Positions 27,019-34,808 of a stretch of DNA of 44,339 nucleotides are shown piece by piece; position 1 is the first letter of the stretch; each line of letters starts with the position of its first letter. Location: positions 1-44,339 of the forward strand of contig MNDE01000112.1 in NCBI GenBank assembly GCA_001914785.1, read 5' to 3'. The position numbers and the translations under genes are program-made. Origin of the DNA: Acidobacteria bacterium 13_2_20CM_57_17 (GTDB lineage: Bacteria; Acidobacteriota; Terriglobia; Acidiferrales; UBA7541). Under the pieces are notes generated by a model, which saw only the letters and a list, made by a program, of their open reading frames with translations, searched no databases and was not told the DNA's origin.

Positions 27019-28783
27019 ATGTCCCCACAACTCGTTACATACCCCACTTGGGAGGAAATGTTCGGCAAGCACCCGACAAGAGCGGAACTGGTTGAGCAGA
27101 TTCGGCCGTTGGATAGGTTCCACAGCATCTGGCTTCTCGCTAGGATTAACATCCTTTTGGCCCTAGGCCGTATTCATTCAACTGAGAAGCAGACCGTGCA
27201 GCTTCAGACGTACTTGGTCAATCTGCTTATTGGTGAAGAATTATTTCAAGACCTCAAAAGAAGATTTGGCTCCGAACGCTTAGAGAAACGCCAACCATTT
27301 CATTCGCTCCAGATTCTAACTCTGATGAAGATGTTTGCAGTTGAAGGCACAAAAACTGGCGGTTTAAGGCCGGATATGGATATCAACGCATCGCATCGAT
27401 TAGGGCGCTGCTTGATAATGGCGAACGACTTCTTGTTTACACCCGAGAACCTGCGGCATATTAGGCGGGAACGGCCATCGATCAAGCGGAAGCGGATCGC
27501 CCTACAACTTCAGGTGGGATCAGGCTTAGAAGTCAACAACCCTCCGATGATTAATACGAGTATTGTTCGGAGCGAAATGATCTTTGGAGAAATCCTGAAA
27601 GAGATTTCATGCTCGATGGACATACGAAGCTTGTTTCAGAGCCGATCTGGCATGGCTCTCGAAGACTATATCGACCATGTGTTCGGCCTCTTGACTTACT
27701 ACATCACTCTGGACTTCGAAAAGCTGATTGAGGATCCGGGCTTGGCTTGTGTCAACCTGAATACGTTTTTCCCCGAAACCTCAAAGGATCTGGCCGCTAA
27801 GTTTCGGGACATGGAACAGACGTCGCTTGATAAGCTAGAAACCTCTCTCACAGTGCCTTCCCTACTGAAGCCCTACCACGATTTCATCGCCATGCGAAAA
27901 AGACTCCTACTGGAAGTTGAAGCTGGGAGTGCGATCCCCATGCACGTGGGGTTTGTTCAGGAGAAATTGGAGTCAGGTCTCTTCTGGACGATATTCAATT
28001 TTCTGAAGACAACAGAAGAAAGACTTAGTTTGTTCACGGACTGGGGACATCTTTTCGAAGAGTACATATCACGAATGCTTGCCCAGTGTTGCGCGGCATC
28101 CGAGGAGAATTACACACGCTTTCCGAAGTTCTTGGACAATGGCGAAGAGGCCTTTGATGGCGTCATTTCAACCGGTAAGTATTGGGTAGTTATGGAATAC
28201 AAGGGCGGATTTCTCAACGCCATTGCCAAATACGCCGAAGACGAAAGGGAATTCATAAGGATCTCGAAAAGAAATTTGGGACCGACAAAGGGGCCGGAAT
28301 CGAACAGTTGGCCCGAAAGATTGGCACAGTCTTCGCAGCAAATCCAAAACAGAGAAGGCCCCTAGTTGGACTGGACTCCTCAGAAGTAAAAATTGTCGTG
28401 CCAGTGCTGATCGTCCAGGAATCCTTCGTCAGCTCAGAAGTCACGGTTCCTTACTTGGTTGATATTTTTGGAAATCTGAAACGCAAACAGCATTTGGACC
28501 AAAGGGTTGTGTTACCGCCCCCATAGTTCTAGATGTGTCAGAGGTGGAGAGTTTGAAGCCTTATGTGACAGGAAAGAAGCTTTCAATGGTCGAGTGTCTT
28601 ATGGAAAGAGCCCGCATTGGAACGAACGGTTTCTTGTCCTTTCGTGACTTCTTCCGAGAATACCTGCGGCAAAGGGGCGTTGAACGGGTTACGGATGATG
28701 AGACGTTAACTCGCTTCAGGGCAATCATGAATAGGATTTCCCAGCGGTTTTTCAAGAAGCCCTTCGAGACACGGTCTGAATGA
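27019..28783 (+). pseudogene. PD-(D/E)XK-like nuclease gene, broken by two frameshifts
   Basis: Three overlapping frames fit together into one protein of about 588 aa. The first part runs to about 28255, the second frame to about 28522, the third to 28783. Two missing bases restore it: one near 28255-28262 (EDEREFI then KDLEKKFGTDKG) and one in the C5 run at 28518-28522 (VVLPPP then IVLDVSEVESL). In the first part a nuclease-type signature appears: GHLFEEY (Glu347/348), FDGVI (Asp380) and VMEYKGG (Glu393, Lys395), then Gln in the second frame (GIEQLARK). This E-D-ExK-Q order is that of PD-(D/E)XK enzymes. The N-terminal 340 residues are helical and unrecognised. Codon use looks more AT-rich than the neighbours. 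Alternatives to decay are assembly errors at the two sites. Confidence 0.65.
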
Positions 28784-29336
28784 CATGGACGTTAAGCCAG
28801 CTAGCTTTTATATGCCCCGACAATCCAGTGGCCCTTGGGAAAAGGAGCCTCATTTTTCTCTCGAGGAAAACCCTCCCCGGTCGGGATCCCGCCATTCAAT
28901 CCTCTCCAGCACCGTTTAATGCTTGATTTCCGCGTTTCAATGCAAAGTACTTAGCCAATCGACTATGGCGTGCTATCCTTTCCCGTGTTGGCCAGTCCAC
29001 GCTTCCGGTTTCTCTTCCGTCCTTCTCCCGCTCTATCTGTCTGTCCGTCTAACTGCCATGGAATCATATCGTTTGCCGACCCCCACCCTCTAACCCTTTT
29101 GGAATCATATCTTTTCAAAAATAGTGGCGGGTGGGGCGCATCTGCCACTCTCCGGGTTGGCGACATCCTAAACGCCATCGTGAATGCCCTTTTATTTTCA
29201 ACGACTTCCACGTTGCCCATTTTGCAATCCCTTTGTTCTCATGGTCTTCCATCCAATGGGGGGTGGTGGCACCCCCTTGGGCTCTGCCGGACGACTTCCG
29301 CCATCCGTCCCGAATCAGTTCCCATTGCGCAGCCCG
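28784..29336. other. Intergenic region with direct and dispersed repeats
   Basis: No gene is seen. A 12-base direct repeat TGGAATCATATC occurs at 29059-29070 and 29100-29111, 41 bases apart. The dispersed repeat whose other copy is at 12174 lies at 29213-29280. The permease start is near 29337, so a promoter should lie in the right part. Confidence 0.55.
29213..29280. repeat. Dispersed intergenic repeat, copy B
   Basis: The first 25 bases (29213-29237) match copy A at 12174-12198 at 23 positions. AATGGGGGG then follows, and the repeat ends in a self-complementary GGGGGGTGGTGGCACCCCC. Confidence 0.6.
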
Positions 29337-30740
29337 ATGCGCTACTCTCTGCCGAACAAATCCGCCAGTCGGATTACGAGGCCGCTGAACATTTCCGCCA
29401 ACGTCAGCAAACCCAGCGCAACGCACGCGGCGGTGCGCAAAGCCGCACTGCTGCCTTTCGTCTTCGTAATGTTTGCCTACGCGACCGGCGGGCCGTTCGG
29501 GCTGGAAGACATGGTCACGACGAGCGGGCCCGGGCTGACGCTGCTCTATCACCTGTTCATTCCGTTTTTCTGGTGCATTCCTGTTTCGCTTGTTGCGGCG
29601 GAATTAACGACGGCGATTCCAGTCGAAGGCGGATTCTACCGCTGGGTGCGCGCGGCGTTCGGCGACTTCTGGGGATTCCTGGCGGGATGGTGGAACTGGA
29701 GCGCCTCGTTCCTGCTGGCGGCCGCCTATGCCGTGCTGACGACAGACTATCTGAGCTTTTATTTCCCGGCGATTGTGGGATGGAAGCACCACCTGGCGAG
29801 CGTGATCATCATCGCAGCGATCGCTTGGATCAACGTGCGCGGGATTCAGATGGTTGGCGCGGTTTCCACGGTGCTGGAGATTTTCGTATTGCTGGTGATC
29901 GCGGCGCTGTGCGCCATCGCGGCGGCCAAGTGGCAGCACAATCCTTTTGTGCCGGTGGTGCCGCCGCACGTTCCGCCGTTTCAAGTTTTCGGCGCGGGAC
30001 TGGCGCTCGGTTTGTGGCTTTACTCCGGCTACGAACAGGTCTCCAGCGTTGCGGAGGAAGTGGAAAACCCGCAGCGGAGTTATCCGCGGGCGCTGGCCAT
30101 TGTGGTGCCGCTTTCGATGGCCACGTATTTCCTGCCAACGATGTTTTCGCTCGCCGCGCTCGGAGACTGGCAGAAGTGGCACACCGGATATTTTTCCGAC
30201 GCAGCGGCGTTGATTGGTGGGCCGTGGCTGGGCTTTGCGATGACCAGCGCTGCGATGGTCACCAATCTTTCGCTGCTAAACGCCACGGTGCTGACCAGCA
30301 CGCGCATGCCGTCGACGATGGCGGAAGACGGCTACTTGCCGGGGGCGTTTTCCGCGCGGCACCCGCGGTACGGCACGCCGTGGATGGCCATTATTGTTTC
30401 CTCGATTATTTACGCGCTGTTGGCGCGGAAAACGATGGTGCAGCTCTTGACCGTGTACGTGTGGCTGCGCATCGGGGTAACCGTGCTGACGGTGCTGGCA
30501 TCGTGGCGATTGCGCAAGACGCAGCCAGACTTGCCACGGCCGTTCCGCATTCCTTGGGGGCGGGCTGGGCTGATTTACGTGGTAGCCGCGCCGCTGGCGA
30601 TGAGCGTGGTTGCGCTGGTGGCCAGCGATACTTTTGCCCGGAAGTGGGGTCCGGTACCAGTGCTGGTCGGCCCGGTGATGTATTTTGCGTTTCGGAAATT
30701 ACAGGCAGGAAAAGCCGACGCCGGCCCGCAACCTATGTGA
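29337..30740 (+). CDS. APC-family amino acid/polyamine permease
   Basis: A protein of about 467 aa of the amino acid-polyamine-organocation family with about 12 membrane helices. Family signs are the unwound-helix motif ATGGPFGLEDMV, the SGYEQVSSVAEEVENPQRSYPRAL block (TM6-7 loop, conserved in polyamine-type members) and STRMPSTMAEDGYLP. The start is the ATG at 29337; a longer frame to 29184 would add a segment read from the repeat DNA. No good ribosome-binding site is seen, so the start is uncertain. It ends tail to tail with the FAD oxidase, with the two coding ends overlapping by 8 bases. A polyamine or amino-acid substrate is plausible. Confidence 0.88.
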   Translation: MRYSLPNKSASRITRPLNISANVSKPSATHAAVRKAALLPFVFVMFAYATGGPFGLEDMVTTSGPGLTLLYHLFIPFFWCIPVSLVAAELTTAIPVEGGFYRWVRAAFGDFWGFLAGWWNWSASFLLAAAYAVLTTDYLSFYFPAIVGWKHHLASVIIIAAIAWINVRGIQMVGAVSTVLEIFVLLVIAALCAIAAAKWQHNPFVPVVPPHVPPFQVFGAGLALGLWLYSGYEQVSSVAEEVENPQRSYPRALAIVVPLSMATYFLPTMFSLAALGDWQKWHTGYFSDAAALIGGPWLGFAMTSAAMVTNLSLLNATVLTSTRMPSTMAEDGYLPGAFSARHPRYGTPWMAIIVSSIIYALLARKTMVQLLTVYVWLRIGVTVLTVLASWRLRKTQPDLPRPFRIPWGRAGLIYVVAAPLAMSVVALVASDTFARKWGPVPVLVGPVMYFAFRKLQAGKADAGPQPM

Positions 30741-32031
30741 AGAAATCGAGAATTTTGTACCACGCGCCGGCAAGAGGAAGCGCCCAGGTGTTGCCGCTGC
30801 GCAAGCCGAGGGGAGCAGCAGGAAAGTTGATGCCGTCGAAAGGAATGTCGTTGGGTTCGCCGCAGATGAGACCGGCAAGCTTCGCGCCGAACCAGGTTGC
30901 GGCGGCAACGCCGTGCCCGGCGAAGCCCGCGGCAAAATACATGCCGTCGATTTGTCCCGCGTGTGGCATAACGTCGATAGTGAAATCGAGAGTGCCGCCC
31001 CAAACGAATTCAACTTTTACGCCGCGGAGTCGCGGGTACACGGCGATCATGCCGCGCCAGAGGATTTCGGCGCTGCGTCGCACGGTGTTTTCAGTCTCCG
31101 GAAAAAAGGCGGCGCGGCCTCCGAAAAGCATGCGATTGTCCGGCGTGAGCCGGTAGTAATAGAGAAAATGTTTGGAGTCGTAGATCATGCGATTGCGCGG
31201 GCTGAGTTCGCGGGCGAGGTCCGCTGGAAGAATTTCCGTGGCGATGATGTAGGAACCGATGGGAATGATTTTCTTTCGCAGCACGGGAGTGGCTTCGGTT
31301 GTGTATGCGCCGCTGGCAAGAATCACTTCGCGCGCCGTGACGGCGCCTTTTGAAGTTTGCACTCGGAATTTGCGCCCGCCAGTGCTTTTCTCCGGCTCGA
31401 CCGAGACAACGCGCGTGCGATCGTAAAGGCATGCGCCGGCGCGGTGTGCGGCATGCGCGAGTCCGGCAACGTAGCGCGCGGGATTCAGGCCGGCGCTGGT
31501 TTCGTCGACCATTCCGCCGAAATAAATGTCCGAGCCGATTTCGGCGCGGAGCTCGCTTCTTGGAACGATGCGCAGCGCGTGATTGAACTCGCGCTTGATC
31601 AGCGCGGCGGATTCTTCGTAGTCATCGAAGTGGGATTGTTGGCAAGCTACTTCCAGATGGCCGCAGCGCGAGAAACTGCAGTGGATATTTTCTTCGCGGA
31701 CAATCTGCTCGACGCAATCGATCGATTCGAGAGACGCGGCGTACATTTTGCGAACGGCTTCCCTGCCGTAGCGTTTGACGAGCTTCGGGACCGGCAGTTT
31801 CATACCCGTGAGGACCATGCCACCGTTTCGCGAACTGGCGCCCCAGCCGAATGTTTCAGCTTCGAACAACGCAGGCTTGACGCCTCGTTTCGCGAGAGTG
31901 CGCGCAGCAGACAGGCCGCAATAACCGCCTCCGACAATAGCGACGTCAACGGCATCGGGAAAATCGGGAGAGGCGGCTACTTCCGGCGAATCGACGGTGG
32001 TCGCCCAGAAATTTTCCTCTTGGATGGGCAT
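30733..32031 (-). CDS. FAD-dependent amine/amino-acid oxidoreductase (DadA/PuuB-like)
   Basis: A 432-aa flavoprotein of the DAO family. The N-terminal FAD motif VAIVGGGYCGLSAARTLAKRG is followed by the FGWGASSRNGGMV signature typical of gamma-glutamylputrescine oxidase-like members. The C-terminal AAGFAGHGVAAATWFGAKLAG completes the flavin site. It oxidises an amine or amino acid; substrate unknown. ATG at 32031 (MPIQEENFW) is chosen. An ATG at 32061 adds 10 residues and cannot be excluded, as neither has a clear ribosome-binding site. It converges on the permease, consistent with uptake and oxidation of one compound (inference). Confidence 0.9.
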   Translation of the reverse strand: MPIQEENFWATTVDSPEVAASPDFPDAVDVAIVGGGYCGLSAARTLAKRGVKPALFEAETFGWGASSRNGGMVLTGMKLPVPKLVKRYGREAVRKMYAASLESIDCVEQIVREENIHCSFSRCGHLEVACQQSHFDDYEESAALIKREFNHALRIVPRSELRAEIGSDIYFGGMVDETSAGLNPARYVAGLAHAAHRAGACLYDRTRVVSVEPEKSTGGRKFRVQTSKGAVTAREVILASGAYTTEATPVLRKKIIPIGSYIIATEILPADLARELSPRNRMIYDSKHFLYYYRLTPDNRMLFGGRAAFFPETENTVRRSAEILWRGMIAVYPRLRGVKVEFVWGGTLDFTIDVMPHAGQIDGMYFAAGFAGHGVAAATWFGAKLAGLICGEPNDIPFDGINFPAAPLGLRSGNTWALPLAGAWYKILDFFT

Positions 32032-32100
32032 GGATGAATCGGCGCGGAGAGATTCTAGCATTGGCCGCAGGCTGAAAAGCAATTGCGGGATCAGCGCACA

Positions 32101-32145
32101 AAAAAAAGAGACGGCAGTAAACGCTGGTGCATCTGCCGTCTCTTT
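32101..32145 (-). terminator. Rho-independent terminator of the TIGR03118-like gene
   Basis: A 13-bp perfect stem, 32105-32117 with 32133-32145 (AAAGAGACGGCAG and its complement), with a 15-base loop, is followed on the minus strand by a run of seven T. It is correctly placed 38 bases after the stop at 32183. Confidence 0.88.
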
Positions 32146-32182
32146 GCGCGAGATTGTTTCAAGAGAAAAAACGCGGCGCCGT

Positions 32183-33246
32183 TTATTCTTCGTCGCCGTC
32201 GAGGCCGTCGACGGGCGTGATGGTGCCGAAGAGGCCATCCTGTTCGCCGTTAATGCCGGCGGTGAAAAACAAAGTGTTCGCGGGCCCGGCGTTCGCGTCA
32301 TTGCCAAACGTGAGCGACCACAAACCGTCAATGGTCAGGATGGAGTCATCCGGATTCTTCACGAATCCCATGAATTCGTAGGTGAAGCCATTGAAAGCGG
32401 CAATCTTGCCACTGCCGAAATTACCGACAAGAATGGCGTTGCTGAACTCGCCAAAGTCGCGCGTGGTCCACACAACCGCCCAAGGAGAATTAAACCATGG
32501 GCCATGCTGGAGATGGCCGATGTGCTTGCCGGCTGGCGTGAAGAGTTCAACGAAGCCAAGACCGTCACCGGCAACGTCATCGTGGCGGGCGGCGTCCTGC
32601 TTCGCGTAAGTGACGAAGAGCGTGCCGCCGATATTCTGAATGTTGAAGGGCGCGAAGCCGTGCGGAATTTCCTCGGCATTGAAGGCATCTTCACCGAGAT
32701 TCACGCGCTTGAACGTGGTGTGATAAACTTCGATTCTCGCAGCACGGAAGTTCGTGACGTAAAGAAATTTGTGGCCATTGATTTCTCCGGAGGTTGCGCC
32801 TTTGTAGACGGCGCCGTTGGGACCGCCTTTTTCTGAATTGTCGACTTCGAGGACAGCGTTGATGGAAGGCGGCGTGGCACCCGCGGCGAGGTTGGCGCCC
32901 GGGTTCCAGCCGGAGATAGTGCCATCTTCCGTGGCGAAGATGAACGCGGCCGGCAAGCCAGCGGGCGTACCTTTGTCGAGTAGAAAATCAGTGGAGCTGC
33001 CGTTAAAGACGACGCCCGTGGGAGTGGACTGCGTGCCGGGAGCAAACCCAGGAGGCGGGACGATGACGAAATTGCCTGGAACGCCGCCGGCTTCCGTGAA
33101 GATGTTGATGGCATTTCCCGTGCCGCCGTAAAGGCTAGAGGTGCCGGAATTGTTGTTGCCGATCCAGAATGTTGCGCTTGCGTTACAGCAGGGAGCAGAA
33201 AAAGCGAAAGAGCGAAAACGGGCAGAGACTTCCTTGCGGAAAACAT
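32183..33246 (-). pseudogene. TIGR03118-type secreted beta-propeller-like gene, 5' part deleted and frameshifted
   Basis: A complete-looking start lies at 33246: AAGGA, then an ATG and a signal peptide, MFSARKSLPVFALSLFLL ending near VTQAQ. About 25 codons later the frame changes. The conserved TIGR03118 sequence continues in another frame (ATFWIGNNNSGTSSLYGG through GLFGTITPVDGLDGDEE at 32183). Members of this family normally have roughly 40-60 further residues before that block. So a deletion or rearrangement just after the signal peptide seems to have removed them and shifted frame. The C-terminus is intact, ending before a strong terminator. A longer frame from 33457 has no family-like start. 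Alternatively there is a sequence error. The family's role is unknown. Confidence 0.6.
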
Positions 33247-33489
33247 TTGAGAATCCTTCCAAAACGAGATTTTCGACGCGAAGCACGTCCCATGCGTTCG
33301 CAGACGGACATCTCCTGGCCGGACTCCGGACGCTATAGTGCAAATCAGATTCCAAGCAGGATGGTGAAGAGATAAATTGCTCCGCGATTGAGAACATGGA
33401 ACTTGCGCATTTCGAATGGCAAACGCGCAGAGGCCGGCTCCAAAAAATAGAATCCACGCACCAGTCTGAATACCAAAGTCGGAAGGTAT

Positions 33490-34806
33490 TTATTCCATGA
33501 TACGAACAGATGACGAAGAGGGATTCTGTGCCGGATTATCCGCGGAAGGACTGCTCGCTGGTCCGCGCATACTGGAAACGGCTGACTGGGCAAGGCGGAC
33601 CTGCTGCTGGATTTCGTAGGCGAGGCGACGCTCCTGGGGCGAGAGAGAAGGATTGTCAGCAAGCAATCCGGAGTAGCCGAAGATGGCGGTAAGAGGATTG
33701 TTGATCTCGTGAGCGGCACCCGAGGATAGACGGCCAAGGGCCGCGAGCTTCTGCGAAAGTGCGATGCGTTCCTGGACTGTTTTCAAACTCTCGTAGGAGG
33801 ATTCCGTAAGGGCAACCAGGCGCTGAAGCTCGCGTTCAAGAACGTAGAGCCTGAGGAAACCCAGCGCGCCGAGAAAAAACATAGCGCCAAGGATCAGACG
33901 CAGGCGGAATGTGATTATCACTCCGGGGTCGGAGTCTTCGAGATAACCGTATATCGCGAGCAATGGCAAGGAAACAATTGCGATCATGCCCAGGCGCGCG
34001 GTCCATAATCCCTGACGATCGGATTCTACCGGCGCTAAGTCGGAAGAAGGCTCGAGATTCGAACCAATGGCAAAAGCGTAGATGATCCAGAGGTCACCCA
34101 GGCTAGGGGGCACATCAAAGATACTTCCTGAATAGTATTTGCCGGCGGCCAAGGCAAGGCCCTGAATAAGGTTTGCAAGGGCAAAAACCATGTTGCCCAG
34201 GCAAGCATGGCCGTAAAACCTGCGCCAGGGTCCTGTCGTCCTTCGCCAAAGCACAAGCAAAACGAGGACGACCGACGATTGCTCGGCCAGAACCAAGAAA
34301 TAGTTGGCGCGATTATACGAAGCGAAATTGTTGACCACTGTGAGCCACGGCACGACAAAGTAGCAATAGAGGCATAGCCACCACGAAAGCAAAAAGGCGA
34401 AATCAATACGCCGGAAACGCAGATCACTGGCGGCGGATTCCGAATGGGGACGAAAAGCAAGGGCCGCAAGCATGAGGGCGGGCATGAGGAAAAAGAAACC
34501 GTCACCAATTAGAGGATTGGGGGCCGATTTCTTAAGTAGGACTTCGGAGTAGGACCAATAGGAATAGGAAGAGAAAAGAAAGGTAAAAGCGGCGGTGTTC
34601 AGAAGCCAGAACATGCGCGCGGGGCCAGTGGAAGAGCGAGAATTTAGTCCGCAGAGAATGAGCAGGACGCCGGTGAGGATCAGCGACGCGATGTCGCCTA
34701 TGACCGTGGCTCCGTAACTCTCCTTTAGAGCAAAGGCGGCCAGTGTCTGAGCGACAGCGGTCACGATGGCTACTTTGAGGCAAATGGATTGTGTCCGCGC
34801 GAGCAA
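33490..34806 (-). CDS. Membrane histidine-kinase half B: HisKA with His, no ATPase domain
   Basis: A 438-aa protein with about ten N-terminal membrane helices (to about residue 330). They resemble those of the neighbour, for example ARMFWLLN, SAPNPLIGDGFFFLMP and GKYYSGSIFDVPP. A short coiled stretch and a HisKA domain follow, with the full H-box RLSSGAAHEINNPLTAI; the acceptor is His366. After the second dimerisation helix it ends in a Ser/Pro-rich tail (SSPSADNP...RIME), with no N-, G- or F-box. The 240 bases after the stop hold no HATPase remnant in any frame. The start is TTG at 34806, with GGAGGG nine bases upstream, two bases after the stop of half A. By itself it cannot be a kinase. 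The likely role is phospho-acceptor for half A. Confidence 0.85.
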   Translation of the reverse strand: MLARTQSICLKVAIVTAVAQTLAAFALKESYGATVIGDIASLILTGVLLILCGLNSRSSTGPARMFWLLNTAAFTFLFSSYSYWSYSEVLLKKSAPNPLIGDGFFFLMPALMLAALAFRPHSESAASDLRFRRIDFAFLLSWWLCLYCYFVVPWLTVVNNFASYNRANYFLVLAEQSSVVLVLLVLWRRTTGPWRRFYGHACLGNMVFALANLIQGLALAAGKYYSGSIFDVPPSLGDLWIIYAFAIGSNLEPSSDLAPVESDRQGLWTARLGMIAIVSLPLLAIYGYLEDSDPGVIITFRLRLILGAMFFLGALGFLRLYVLERELQRLVALTESSYESLKTVQERIALSQKLAALGRLSSGAAHEINNPLTAIFGYSGLLADNPSLSPQERRLAYEIQQQVRLAQSAVSSMRGPASSPSADNPAQNPSSSSVRIME

Positions 34807-34808
34807 AG

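Noticed and set aside
28970..31156. 728-aa plus-strand open frame across the permease
   Set aside because: It is a different frame of the permease, Arg/Ala/Gly-rich without family features, explained by GC-rich codon bias.
32032..32331. 100-residue N-terminal extension of the FAD oxidase
   Set aside because: The extension runs through the terminator of the TIGR03118-like gene and has no family match.
33345..33480. Short minus-strand frame ending in a hydrophobic stretch (AIYLFTILLGI)
   Set aside because: About 40 codons, with no ribosome-binding site and no homologue recognised. It also shows no HATPase signature, so it is not a remnant of kinase half B.
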